Source of the DNA: JBBKXP01 sp038251315
GTDB taxonomy: Bacteria > Pseudomonadota > Alphaproteobacteria > Rhodobacterales > Rhodobacteraceae
Assembly: GCA_038251315.1 (NCBI GenBank)
Contig: JBBSBK010000041.1
Span: 1-27,152 of the forward strand
Direction of reading: 5' to 3'
Length of the DNA stretch: 27,152 bases
Part shown: positions 7,495-15,831 of the stretch, one piece after another
How positions within the stretch are numbered: position 1 is the first letter of the stretch
How the letters are laid out: every line of letters begins with the position of its first letter
The notes under the pieces: generated by a model
What the model was told of the DNA's origin: nothing
Database searches by the model: none
Seen by the model: the letters and a program-made list of their open reading frames with translations, nothing else
Made by a program: the position numbers and the translations under genes

Positions 7495-9549
7495 ATGCGC
7501 TGGCTTGCTCTGTTCATTTTGCTGACGACCCAAGCGAGCGCGCAGACTGCGAAAAATGCGGCTCTGACGGCGGCCTTCACTGCGGGTGCGCAGGGCGATT
7601 GGGCGGGGGCCTATGGCCTGGTCGGGCACGATGCGCTGGGCCGCGACCTTGTCACCTGGACCCGGCTGCGCGACGGCGATGGGACGTTTGCCGACTATGT
7701 CGCATTTGTCACCTCGCGGCCCGACTGGCCGGGACTGGACCGGCTGCGGGCGCGCGGCGAAGCGGCGATCGACAAAGGTGCCGATGCTGACGCGGTGATC
7801 GGGTTCTTTGCCGACCAACCGCCGCAAACCGGAGAGGGCGCACTGCGGCTGGCCGAAGCGTGGTTTGTCGAAGGCCAGCCAGACCGGGCGAAAGAAGTCC
7901 TGCGCGATGCCTGGCTGGAACTGGGGCTTACGGACGACGGACAAGCGGCGATGATCGGGGCCTTCCCCGATCTTCTGGCCCCGTTCCACGCAGAGCGGGT
8001 TGACGCGATGCTGTGGCGGGCGCGGTCGGCGGATGCGACGCGGATGCTGCCCTTGCTGACAGCGGACCAACGGGCGCTGGCCGAGGCGCGAATCGCCTTT
8101 ATCCGCAAGACCGGCGATGTCGTGGCGCGACTGGCGGCGGTTCCTGCTGCCCTCGAGAGCAATCCGGGGCTGGCTTATGACCACTACGCCTTTTTGGCCG
8201 ATAGGGGCGACTGGACCGATGCTGCGGCGATCCTGACGGAACGTTCGGTCAGTGCGGCGTCACTTGGCGATCCGTTTCGCTGGTCCGGCTACCGGCGGGT
8301 ACTGGCGCGATGGGCGATGCGCGAGGGGCGCGCGGACGACGCCTATGCTTTGGCCAGCCAGCATTACCTGACAGCTGGCGAGGCCTTTGCCGACCTGGAG
8401 TGGCTCGCCGGTTACATCTCACTGCGCTACCTGAATAACCCGGCGCAAGCGCTGCGGCACTTCCAGACCTTTACCGGATCGGTGGACAGCCCGATATCAG
8501 AAGGGCGCGGCGGGTATTGGCTGGGGCGCACCTACGAGGTCTTGGGCGACCCCGACGCGGCGGCGGCAGCCTTTGCCGAGGCGGCGCAGCATCAGACCGG
8601 GTTTTATGGCTTGCTCGCAGCCGAACGGCTGGGCCTGCCGCTTGACCCGGCCCTGGCCGGACGCGAGCAATTCGCCGACTGGCGCGGATCGCCGCTGCTG
8701 AACGCCGATCTGACCCGCGCCGGTCTGTCCCTGCTGGCGGCGGATCAGCGCGGGTCGGCGGTGCTGTTCTTTGCCAGACTGGGGCAGACCCTGAACCGCG
8801 CCGAACTGGGGCAGTTGGGCGGCATGCTGGCGGCGATGAACGAGCCGTTTTTCGAGGTGCTGGTGGGCAAGGCGGCAGCGGCACGGGGGATGATTATCCC
8901 GGCACTGTATTTCCCGCTGCACGATCTGGCGAAACTGGACCTGCCGGTGCCACCCGAATTGGCCCTGTCGATTGCCCGGCGGGAAAGCGAATTCAACGCC
9001 GTGGTGGGCAGCCCGGTCGGGGCTCTGGGGCTGATGCAACTGATGCCCGGCACAGCGGAAGACGTCGCCAAGGGCCTGGGCCTACCCTACAGCCGCGCCC
9101 GCCTGACAGCGGACTGGGAATACAACGCCCGGCTCGGGTCCACCTATCTGGCGGGGCTGGTCGAGAGTTTCGGTTACAGCCCGGTGCAGATCGCCGCCGG
9201 TTACAACGCCGGTCCAAGCCGACCGCGTCAATGGATGGACGAACGCGGCGATCCGCGTCTGGGCGAGGTCGATGTTGTCGACTGGATCGAGGCGATCCCG
9301 TTCCGCGAAACCCGCAACTATGTGCAGCGGGTGACCGAATCTATCCCCGTCTACCGCGCCCGCCTGTCGGGGCAGACCGGCCCGGTGGAATTCACCAGAC
9401 TGCTGATCGGCAGCAAGCCGGTGATCCGCCCTCTGGCGAGGCCCGACCGCGACGTGATCCCGGTAAGCGATGCGCCTGCCAATCCGGTCGCCCCTGTTGC
9501 GCCAACCGGTCCCTCAGTCATCCGCCCGCTACCGCGCCCGGGCGGTTGA
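7495..9549 (+). CDS. Soluble lytic murein transglycosylase (Slt-type)
   Basis: Cleaves the MurNAc-GlcNAc bond of peptidoglycan with formation of 1,6-anhydro ends in the periplasm. The 684-aa protein has a signal peptide (residues 1-16, cut expected after QASA), a long helical superhelix domain (about 20-470) rich in Ala/Leu/Asp repeats as in Slt70, and a C-terminal SLT domain (about 485-620). The domain contains ARRESEFN with catalytic E497, GALGLMQLMPGTA and IAAGYNAGP. A proline-rich tail (about 640-684) carries two copies of VIRPLxRP. The start at 7495 is supported by AAAGGA at 7484-7489 and the signal peptide. The gene is divergent from dapA. Confidence 0.93.
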   Translation: MRWLALFILLTTQASAQTAKNAALTAAFTAGAQGDWAGAYGLVGHDALGRDLVTWTRLRDGDGTFADYVAFVTSRPDWPGLDRLRARGEAAIDKGADADAVIGFFADQPPQTGEGALRLAEAWFVEGQPDRAKEVLRDAWLELGLTDDGQAAMIGAFPDLLAPFHAERVDAMLWRARSADATRMLPLLTADQRALAEARIAFIRKTGDVVARLAAVPAALESNPGLAYDHYAFLADRGDWTDAAAILTERSVSAASLGDPFRWSGYRRVLARWAMREGRADDAYALASQHYLTAGEAFADLEWLAGYISLRYLNNPAQALRHFQTFTGSVDSPISEGRGGYWLGRTYEVLGDPDAAAAAFAEAAQHQTGFYGLLAAERLGLPLDPALAGREQFADWRGSPLLNADLTRAGLSLLAADQRGSAVLFFARLGQTLNRAELGQLGGMLAAMNEPFFEVLVGKAAAARGMIIPALYFPLHDLAKLDLPVPPELALSIARRESEFNAVVGSPVGALGLMQLMPGTAEDVAKGLGLPYSRARLTADWEYNARLGSTYLAGLVESFGYSPVQIAAGYNAGPSRPRQWMDERGDPRLGEVDVVDWIEAIPFRETRNYVQRVTESIPVYRARLSGQTGPVEFTRLLIGSKPVIRPLARPDRDVIPVSDAPANPVAPVAPTGPSVIRPLPRPGG

Positions 9550-9564
9550 TCCCGTTTTTTCCGA

Positions 9565-9670
9565 CCCTCCGGGGGAGTTTTTACGGCGAAGTGAAAGCGG
9601 GACTCTTGCCGCTTCTTTTGGCCGAGAATACTCCGGCGGGTCGCGTCAGCGGTGGGGGCGGCGCCCCCTC
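9565..9670. repeat. Inverted pair of dispersed intergenic repeats with GC-rich hairpin
   Basis: Downstream of the transglycosylase lie two repeat copies facing each other. The first (9565-9597, minus orientation) reads CCCTCCGGGGGAG followed by an A/T-rich core and GTGAAAG. The second (9611-9670, plus orientation) begins CTTCTTTTGGCC (9612-9623), continues into ACTCCGGCGGG, and ends in a perfect GGGGGC/GCCCCC stem near 9654-9668. The same elements occur at 12343, 14169, 14368, 24845 and 26749. They may terminate transcription, since this one separates the convergent transglycosylase and DMT genes. The rest of the gap (9550-9721) holds no gene that I can see. Confidence 0.65.
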
Positions 9671-9721
9671 TTACAGAAAGGAGAGGCAGCGAATTGCGAT
9701 TTCGCTCGAACGCAGATCGCT

Positions 9722-10591
9722 TCAGGCGCGCGCCTTGCGCCGCGCCCGCAACAGGGTGAACACGCCGGCGCAGATCACCAGCCCTGCCCCGATGGCGACG
9801 TTCGGGCGGATCACCTCGCCGAAAACGGCGATACCGATGGCGCTGGCAAAGACCAGTTGCAGGTAGGCGAATGGTTGCACCGCGCTCGCCTCTGCCACCT
9901 CGTAAGTCTTGATGAGCAACCAGTGACCGGTCGCCCCGGTCAGGCACAGACACCCCATCCAGACCCAGTCAGGGCTGGACATCGGCTCCCACATCCAGAT
10001 GCCTGCACCGGTCATCGCCACTGCCCCCACAACGCCGGTCCAGAAGAACGACGTCGCGGTGCTGTCCTTGCGGGCCGCAAAGCGGGTCAGCAGGCCGTAA
10101 AGCGCGAACATGGCGGCCGAAGCCAAGGGGATCGCCGCCGCCGGGGCGAATACGGTGACGCCCGGTTCAAGGATGATGAGGACGCCGACGAAGCCGATCC
10201 CGATCGCCGTCCAACGCCGCCAGCCGACGGTTTCCCCCAGCACCGGTCCCGACAAGGCTGCGACCAGCAGCGGATAGCTGGCGAAAACCGCGTGGCTTTC
10301 GACCAGCCCCAGACGAACAAAGGCAACGACCAGGACGCAGATCTCGGCCGCCAGCAGCAGGCCGCGAAAGATCTGCAGCGCGGGTTGTGTCGTCGCCGCA
10401 GCCGCACGGACCGATCCCGACTGGCGCGCCGCAATGGCGATCACGAAGGCGGCGAAGAACCAGTAGCGGATCATCACCACCATCATGACGTTGTATTGTC
10501 CGGCCAGATGCCGCGACAGCCCGTCCTGCACCGCAAAGACTAAGGTGGTCGCGATCATCAGCCAGATGCCAAGCCGGGTATTCGCTTGCAT
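9722..10591 (-). CDS. DMT-superfamily (EamA) transporter
   Basis: A 289-aa polytopic inner-membrane protein with about ten predicted hydrophobic helices arranged as two EamA repeats (about residues 6-140 and 150-282). Each repeat ends in the usual segment resembling GExxxWxxWxGxxLIxxG (here LGETVGWRRWTAIGIGFVGV, and FGEVIRPNVAIGAGLVI). Members export amino acids, purine derivatives or other small metabolites; the substrate is unknown. A basic C-terminal tail (RARRKARA) follows the last helix, consistent with a cytoplasmic end. Its ATG overlaps the mnmD stop by one base, so it is the second gene of that operon. Confidence 0.9.
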   Translation of the reverse strand: MQANTRLGIWLMIATTLVFAVQDGLSRHLAGQYNVMMVVMIRYWFFAAFVIAIAARQSGSVRAAAATTQPALQIFRGLLLAAEICVLVVAFVRLGLVESHAVFASYPLLVAALSGPVLGETVGWRRWTAIGIGFVGVLIILEPGVTVFAPAAAIPLASAAMFALYGLLTRFAARKDSTATSFFWTGVVGAVAMTGAGIWMWEPMSSPDWVWMGCLCLTGATGHWLLIKTYEVAEASAVQPFAYLQLVFASAIGIAVFGEVIRPNVAIGAGLVICAGVFTLLRARRKARA

Positions 10592-11268
10592 CAGCCGGGC
10601 ATCCGGGCCCGGGTCATGTGCCGCTTGCGGCCATAGCCCGCCGCACGGGTCACCTCGAACCCCACCGTCGCCAGATCGCGGCGCACTTGCCCGGCGGCGG
10701 TATAGCTCGCCAGCGTTCCACCGGCGCGCGTGTGGGTCGCGACGCTGCGCAGCAAATCAATCTGCCACATATCCGGGTTCTTGACTGGGCTGAAGCCATC
10801 CAGATACCACGCATCAGCTGAATTCGCCCAGTCCGCGACCCTGGACTGCGCATCGCCGATCACCACGTCGAGCGTCACTCCGTCCAGATCATAAGGTCCG
10901 GGGCCGTCCGCCCATGCGCCGACCAGTTTTTGCGCATGGTCCCGCGATGCCGGAAACGCAGCCAAAGCCCGCGCCATGTCTGCGGCGGCCAGCGGAAAAG
11001 CCTCAAAACTCGTGAAACGCAGGCTGCCCGGCCGACCGGCCTCCTCCCACGCCAACCACGTCACAAGGAAATTCAGACCGGTCCCGAACCCCAGTTCGGC
11101 CACCTGAAAGGCGCTGCCGAACCGCGCGGGAAGGTCGTTACCGGCCAGAAACACGTGCCGGGTTTCAGCCAGACCGTCATCAATGCTGAAATAAAGATCG
11201 TCGAAACGGACCGAGATGGGTACCCGCCCGTTCCGCCAGTCGATCAGCGCCTTCTGGTCCTTGTCCAT
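10591..11268 (-). CDS. mnmD: tRNA 5-methylaminomethyl-2-thiouridine methyltransferase (MnmC methyltransferase half)
   Basis: SAM-dependent methyltransferase for the last step of mnm5s2U synthesis at the tRNA wobble position. The 225-aa protein carries the SAM-binding ELGFGTGLNFL (58-68), the acidic ribose-binding SFEAFPL (87-93) and the family signature WYLDGFSPVKNPDMW (154-168), with no oxidase domain attached. In E. coli this domain is fused to an FAD oxidase as MnmC; here the likely partner is encoded divergently 46 nt away (11315). The short gap between the two starts must contain both initiation regions. Family assignment is secure from the signature. Confidence 0.92.
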   Translation of the reverse strand: MDKDQKALIDWRNGRVPISVRFDDLYFSIDDGLAETRHVFLAGNDLPARFGSAFQVAELGFGTGLNFLVTWLAWEEAGRPGSLRFTSFEAFPLAAADMARALAAFPASRDHAQKLVGAWADGPGPYDLDGVTLDVVIGDAQSRVADWANSADAWYLDGFSPVKNPDMWQIDLLRSVATHTRAGGTLASYTAAGQVRRDLATVGFEVTRAAGYGRKRHMTRARMPG

Positions 11269-11314
11269 CGCCTGCCCTAGTTTGCCAGGCGGACATTGGG
11301 CAAGGTGGCAGGCA

Positions 11315-12331
11315 ATGGCAACGGGCGACGTGACGGTGATGGGCGCGGGCGTGTTCGGCCTGTCGGTGGCTTACGCCTTTGCGCGACGGGGGTGCAACGT
11401 GCGCGTCATCGACCCGCATGGCGTCGCCGCCGGGGCCAGTGGTGGCATCGTCGGCGCACTCGCCCCGCATGTGCCCGACCAGTGGAACGACAAAAAGCAG
11501 TTTCAACTGGACAGCCTGCTGATGGCCGCGGATTTCTGGGCCGGGGTGCGCGGCCTGTCAGGCATCGATCCCGGTTATGCCCGCACCGGGCGGTTGCAGC
11601 CTTTGGCCGATGATGCAGCGGTCGCGCTGGCCCACGCACGGGCAACGTCGGCGGCAGACCTGTGGCAGGGCCAAGCCGATTGGCAAATCGTTCCGGCGGT
11701 GGATCATGCAGCATGGACCCCACACAGCCCATCGGGCTGGCTGATCCGCGATACCCTGTCGGCCCGCATCCATCCCCGCCGCGCGACCAAAGCCTTGGCA
11801 GCGGCAGTGGTCGCCTTGGGTGGCGAGGTTCTCGCCGAAGGTCCGGCGCGCGGCCCGGTGATCTGGGCAACCGGCTGGCAAGGGCTGGCCGAGGTCGGCG
11901 GGAACGGTGTCAAAGGGCAGGCTGCCTTGCTGCGGTTCGATTGCATTGACCGCCCGCAACTGTTCGCTAACAGTTTCCACATCGTGCCGCATGGCGACGG
12001 CACACTGGCGATCGGGTCAACGTCAGAACGGAGTTGGGACGATCCGGCGGCGACCGATACCCAGCTTGACGACCTGATCGACCGTGCCACGCTGGCCTTT
12101 CCGGTCCTGCGCGGAGCCGAGGTGCTGGAACGCTGGGCCGGGGTCCGGCCACGTGCGGCCAGCCGTGCGCCGATCCTTGGGGCGCATCCGGCCCGACCGG
12201 GCGCGTTCATCGCCAACGGTGGGTTCAAGATCGGGTTCGGCATGGCTCCACTGGTGGGCGAGGTCATGGCCGATCTGGTGCTGGATGGGGTCGTCCGGAT
12301 TCCGGCGGGGTTTCGGGCAGTGGCGGGTTGA
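11315..12331 (+). CDS. FAD-dependent oxidoreductase resembling the MnmC oxidase half
   Basis: A 338-aa DAAO-type flavoenzyme. It begins with a Rossmann FAD motif VMGAGVFGLSVAYAFARRG (8-26) and the acidic residue D33 that binds the ribose. It continues with GASGGIVGALAPH (40-52), which resembles the GASGN-x-x-GALYP block of the C-terminal MnmC oxidase, and ends with the NGGFKIGFGMAP segment (about 300-312) typical of DAAO folds. Located divergently from mnmD, it is the best candidate for the oxidase that removes the carboxymethyl group from cmnm5U-tRNA, but a glycine-oxidase or D-amino-acid-oxidase role is also compatible. The ATG at 11315 starts just ahead of the FAD motif. The family is certain; the tRNA role is inferred from context. 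Confidence 0.8.
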   Translation: MATGDVTVMGAGVFGLSVAYAFARRGCNVRVIDPHGVAAGASGGIVGALAPHVPDQWNDKKQFQLDSLLMAADFWAGVRGLSGIDPGYARTGRLQPLADDAAVALAHARATSAADLWQGQADWQIVPAVDHAAWTPHSPSGWLIRDTLSARIHPRRATKALAAAVVALGGEVLAEGPARGPVIWATGWQGLAEVGGNGVKGQAALLRFDCIDRPQLFANSFHIVPHGDGTLAIGSTSERSWDDPAATDTQLDDLIDRATLAFPVLRGAEVLERWAGVRPRAASRAPILGAHPARPGAFIANGGFKIGFGMAPLVGEVMADLVLDGVVRIPAGFRAVAG

Positions 12332-12342
12332 CGAACTTTTAT

Positions 12343-12375
12343 GCCTTCGGCGAGGATAATTTTAGCCAAAAGAAC
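12343..12375 (-). repeat. Dispersed intergenic repeat copy (minus orientation)
   Basis: On the minus strand this reads TTCTTTTGGCTAAAATTATC followed by CTCGCCGAAGGC, matching the CTTCTTTTGGCC-type element at 9612 and 24847. It starts 11 nt after the FAD oxidoreductase stop, where it may help end that transcript. The remainder of the gap up to 12509 shows nothing further. Confidence 0.55.
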
Positions 12376-12509
12376 GGCCTGATGCGATCCCGCTCCGACG
12401 ACGCTCCGTTGCTCTGAACCCGCACCTGGCCGCGCATGTGACGACATCCACGATCTTGCGCCTGACTTGCGCGTGGCACATGGTGCGGCGCAAATCAGGG
12501 GGCGGGCAG

Positions 12510-14165
12510 ATGTTGCGACACGGCGGAAAGATTCTGAGCGATCAACTGGCCATTCACGGCGTGCGGCGGGTGTTTTCGGTGCCGGGGGAAAGCTTTCTGG
12601 CCGCGCTCGATGGTCTTTACGACAGCGACATCCAGAACGTCGTCTGCCGTCACGAGGGCGGCGCGGCGATGATGGCCGAGGCTCATGGCAAGATGACCGG
12701 CCAGCCGGGAATCGCATTCGTCACCCGCGGGCCGGGGGCAACAAATGCCGCCGCTGGGGTGCATATTGCGATGCAGGACAGCACCCCGATGATCCTGTTC
12801 GTCGGCCAGATCGACCGCAGCCACCGTGACCGCGAGGCTTTTCAAGAGGTGGAATACCGGCGCGTCTTTGGCGGGTTGGCCAAATGGGCGACCGAGGTCG
12901 ATCAGATCGAACGGTTGCCCGAATACATCGCCCGCGCCTTTGCCACCGCCACCGCAGGCCGCCCCGGCCCGGTGGTGCTGGCCCTGCCCGAGGATATGTT
13001 AAGCAGCGTCGCCGATGTACCCGATTGCGGTCCACCACTCGTCGAATTGACCCCGACCTATGCGGGCGTCGCGGCTGATGCGCTGGAATGGCTGAGCGGA
13101 TTCAAACGCCCCTTGATGATCGTCGGCGGGCCGCATTGGTCGGCGCAGACGGCGCGGGATCTGGCGACCTTTGCCGAGGTTCAGAATCTGCCTGTGGCAC
13201 TGGGGTTCCGCCGTCAGGATTACCTTGACAACCGGCACCCGAACTATGTCGGCGACCTGAACGTCGGGGTGAATCCGCGCCTTGCGCAGCGGATGCGCGA
13301 CGCCGATGCGCTGCTCATCGTCGGATCGCGGTTTGGCGACATCGAAACCCAAGGCTACACGCTGGTCGATCCTGACGCGCCCGCCCCGGCGATCCTGCAT
13401 GTGCATGCCGACCCGAACGAATTGGGCCGGGTCTATCGCCCCGATCTCTGCGTCACGGCGGACGCGGTTTCGTTCGTGCGCGCCCTGTCGCGGTTGCCCG
13501 CCTGTGCGGCAGATTGGGCCGGTTGGACGCGCGCGGCGCGGGCGGATTATGACTGGTGGGCGACACCGCAGGAAAGCCCCGGTGACGCCAAGCAAGAAGC
13601 GATCATCGCATGGCTGTCGGACAACCTGCCCGAAGATGCCATCGTCACAAATGGCGCGGGGAACTACGCAGCATGGCTGCACCGCTACTTCACCTACAAA
13701 GGGTTTCGCACCCAACTCGCCCCGACGTCGGGGTCGATGGGCTACGGATTTCCCGCCGCAGTCTCGGCGTCCATCGAATACCCTGACAAAACCGTCGTCT
13801 GTCTGGCCGGAGACGGCTGTTTTCAGATGACCCTGAACGAGATGTCGACGGCGGTCCAGCATGGGGCCAAGCCCATCGTCGTGGTGATGAACAACGGGCG
13901 CTACGGCACGATCCGGATGCATCAGGAAAAGCATTATCCGGGGCGGGTGTCAGGAACGGCGCTGGCCAACCCCGACTTTGCCGCACTGGCGCGGGCTTAC
14001 GGTGGGCACGGCGAAAAGGTGGAAAAGACCGCCGATTTCGCCGCCGCCTTTGGGCGGGCGCAGGCGGCGGGGACAGTGGCGGTGATCGAGGTGATCGTGG
14101 ACCCCGAGGCGCTATCGACCGGGCAGACCCTGAGCGGGGCACGCGCCGCAGCGCTGCGTACATAG
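12510..14165 (+). CDS. Thiamine-diphosphate-dependent enzyme, acetolactate-synthase-like
   Basis: A 551-aa three-domain ThDP enzyme. The N-terminal pyrimidine-binding domain (about 5-170) has the cofactor-activating glutamate in CRHEGGAAMMAEAHG (E49) and the TRGPGATNAA loop. The central domain (about 190-320) is of the TPP_enzyme_M type, and the C-terminal pyrophosphate-binding domain has GDG (434-436) followed at the correct distance by NN (461-462). Overall it resembles the large subunit of acetolactate synthase, but no regulatory small subunit adjoins it, so it may instead be a decarboxylase or carboligase of other specificity. The ATG at 12510 is preferred, with a G-rich Shine-Dalgarno at 12498-12505; an in-frame ATG 30 nt upstream is possible. 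It is flanked on both sides by repeats and has no functional partner nearby. Confidence 0.87.
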   Translation: MLRHGGKILSDQLAIHGVRRVFSVPGESFLAALDGLYDSDIQNVVCRHEGGAAMMAEAHGKMTGQPGIAFVTRGPGATNAAAGVHIAMQDSTPMILFVGQIDRSHRDREAFQEVEYRRVFGGLAKWATEVDQIERLPEYIARAFATATAGRPGPVVLALPEDMLSSVADVPDCGPPLVELTPTYAGVAADALEWLSGFKRPLMIVGGPHWSAQTARDLATFAEVQNLPVALGFRRQDYLDNRHPNYVGDLNVGVNPRLAQRMRDADALLIVGSRFGDIETQGYTLVDPDAPAPAILHVHADPNELGRVYRPDLCVTADAVSFVRALSRLPACAADWAGWTRAARADYDWWATPQESPGDAKQEAIIAWLSDNLPEDAIVTNGAGNYAAWLHRYFTYKGFRTQLAPTSGSMGYGFPAAVSASIEYPDKTVVCLAGDGCFQMTLNEMSTAVQHGAKPIVVVMNNGRYGTIRMHQEKHYPGRVSGTALANPDFAALARAYGGHGEKVEKTADFAAAFGRAQAAGTVAVIEVIVDPEALSTGQTLSGARAAALRT

Positions 14166-14168
14166 GAC

Positions 14169-14240
14169 AGCTTGCAGGGAGGCTTTGCCCCCCTCTGCCT
14201 TGCAGCATTCACCCCCCAGAGTTTGGGGGACCAAAGAAGC
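14169..14240 (-). repeat. Dispersed intergenic repeat copy (minus orientation) with terminator-like hairpin
   Basis: Immediately after the ThDP enzyme stop there is a GGGAGGC-ttt-GCCcccct hairpin (14177-14194). It is followed by the reverse complement of a CTTCTTTGGTCCCCC-type element (14208-14240, including an internal CCCCCC-agagttt-GGGGG stem). It faces the copy at 14368. Confidence 0.6.
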
Positions 14241-14367
14241 TGTAATTGGTACGCCCCCCGTGTCTGTCGTCCGACGCAGCCCGAGGGGTTCTTCTCAGGT
14301 CATGGCCGGTACTCTCCAGCCCGTGCCACGCCGCAAGTGTGGCCGATTTGGTTAACAAGATATTGCG

Positions 14368-14423
14368 CCTTCTTTGGTCCCTTGAACTCCGGGGGAGCCC
14401 GAAGGGCGGGGGCAGCGCCCCCG
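14368..14423 (+). repeat. Dispersed intergenic repeat copy (plus orientation) with GC-rich hairpin
   Basis: CCTTCTTTGGTCCC is followed by AACTCCGGGGGAG and a perfect GGGGGC-agc-GCCCCC hairpin (14408-14422), in the same order as the copy at 9611. The hairpin ends about 10 nt beyond the cobO stop codon, so it is well placed to terminate the minus-strand cob operon. The roughly 125 nt between this and the inverted copy at 14169-14240 contain no gene I can support. Confidence 0.6.
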
Positions 14424-14432
14424 GCGACGCTT

Positions 14433-15041
14433 TCAGAATTCGACGCCGATCTGGGCCTTGATGCCGGACCGGAACGGATGCTTGACCAACTCCATCTCGG
14501 TCACAAGATCGGCCGCCTCGATGAGGTCGGGGTGAGCGTTGCGCCCGGTCAGGACGACGTGGGTCATGGGAGGCTTTTCGGATTTCAAAAAGGCCACCAC
14601 CTCGGCGATGTCCACATAATCATACCGGATCGCAATGTTGATCTCGTCCAGCAGCACCATCCGGTTGGTGGAGTCGCGGATCAACTCCTTCGCCTTGGCC
14701 CACGCTGCTTGGGCCATTTCGGTGTCGCGGGTCTTGTCCTGGGTTTCCCAGGTAAACCCCTCGCCCATCGTGTGAAACGCACACTCGGCGCTGAACTGAC
14801 GCAAAATCAGGTCGCGCTCGCCCGTCGACATGCCGCCTTTGATGAACTGCACCACGGCGCAGGGCAGGTTATGTGCGATGCAGCGAAAGATCATCCCGAA
14901 CGCAGCCGAGGATTTGCCCTTGCCCTTGCCGGTGTGGACGATGACGAGCCCCTTCTGGTCGGTCTTGGTCGCCATGATCTTGTCGCGGGCGGCCTTTTTC
15001 TTGACCATTTTCATTGTGTGGCGGTCGGTGTCGTCAGTCAT
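14433..15041 (-). CDS. cobO: Cob(I)yrinic acid a,c-diamide adenosyltransferase, CobO/BtuR type
   Basis: Adenosylates the Co(I) corrinoid during de novo cobalamin synthesis. The 202-aa protein has a P-loop, GKGKGKSS (38-45), in the IVHTGKGKGKSSAAFGM context diagnostic of the CobA/CobO/BtuR fold. Further family landmarks are VQFIKG, LLDEIN and VVLTGRNAHPDLIEAADLVTEM. Its Lys-rich N-terminus (10-30) is normal for CobO. The ATG at 15041 is preceded by GGAAA at the right distance; upstream in-frame codons are not needed. It lies 61 nt after lrgB and is probably the last gene of the cobN operon. The unrelated PduO enzyme at 3033 does the same chemistry. Confidence 0.96.
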   Translation of the reverse strand: MTDDTDRHTMKMVKKKAARDKIMATKTDQKGLVIVHTGKGKGKSSAAFGMIFRCIAHNLPCAVVQFIKGGMSTGERDLILRQFSAECAFHTMGEGFTWETQDKTRDTEMAQAAWAKAKELIRDSTNRMVLLDEINIAIRYDYVDIAEVVAFLKSEKPPMTHVVLTGRNAHPDLIEAADLVTEMELVKHPFRSGIKAQIGVEF

Positions 15042-15102
15042 GCGGTTTCCTTTCGGGCGGCCCCCGACTTTGCGCCACACACCGGGGCGTTGCAAGGGTC
15101 GC

Positions 15103-15831
15103 CTACTGAAACAACCCGATAAGCCACGGTGCCAGCAGCGGCGCGATCAGCGCCGTCAGCAACGCGTTCAGCCCCATGCCCACCCCGGCAAAGGCCCCCG
15201 CCGTTTCGTTGACCTGAAACGCCCGTGCCGTGCCAATGCCGTGGCTTGCGACGCCAACGGCAAAACCGCGCGCCCGCCAGTCGCGCACCCGCATCAGGTT
15301 GAGCAGTGGTGTGGCGACGATGGCCCCGGTGATCCCGGTCAGGATGACCAACACCGCCGTCAGAGTGGGCGACCCGCCGATCGCCTCGGACACGCCCAGC
15401 GCCACCGGGGCGGTCGCGGATTTGGCGGCCAGCGACAGCAGGGTTTCGCCTGTGACGCCGAGGGTCGCCGCGATGCCGATGGCGCTGGCCATTGCCGTGA
15501 CCGACCCGACCGCAAGCGCCGCCAGCATCGGCAGCAGCGCCGTACGGATCCGCCCGATGTTGGCGTAAAGCGGTACAGCCAGTGCCACAGTGGCCGGGCC
15601 CAGCATGAAATGGACGAACTGCGCGCCTTCGAAATAGGTCGCATAGGGCGTGTCGGTCGCCCGCAGGATCACGGCAAGCAACGCGACGGCGATCAGTACC
15701 GGATTGGCGATGGGTTTTCGCCCCGACGCCCGGAATGCGGCGTCACCGATCCCGTAGGCGATCAGCGTCAGGGTCAGCCACAGTAGCGGATCGGTGGCGA
15801 GGTAGGTCCAGATATCAGCGACGTCATGCAT
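15103..15831 (-). CDS. lrgB: LrgB/CidB/YohK-family membrane protein
   Basis: A 242-aa polytopic membrane protein of the LrgB family (about seven hydrophobic stretches). The conserved core includes LSLAAKSATAPVALGVSEAIGG (about 141-162) and GVASHGIGTARAF (about 195-207). LrgA/LrgB pairs were first described as holin/antiholin-like; relatives are now known to transport small organic acids (pyruvate in Gram-positives, glycolate/glycerate in plastids). Its ATG lies within the last codons of lrgA (8-nt overlap), so the two are made together. Its position between cobN and cobO is unexpected, and the function there is unknown. Confidence 0.9.
   Translation of the reverse strand: MHDVADIWTYLATDPLLWLTLTLIAYGIGDAAFRASGRKPIANPVLIAVALLAVILRATDTPYATYFEGAQFVHFMLGPATVALAVPLYANIGRIRTALLPMLAALAVGSVTAMASAIGIAATLGVTGETLLSLAAKSATAPVALGVSEAIGGSPTLTAVLVILTGITGAIVATPLLNLMRVRDWRARGFAVGVASHGIGTARAFQVNETAGAFAGVGMGLNALLTALIAPLLAPWLIGLFQ

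Noticed and set aside
12438..12509. Longer N-terminus of the ThDP enzyme starting at GTG 12438
   Set aside because: The extra residues do not resemble the family N-terminus, and a better Shine-Dalgarno precedes the ATG at 12510.
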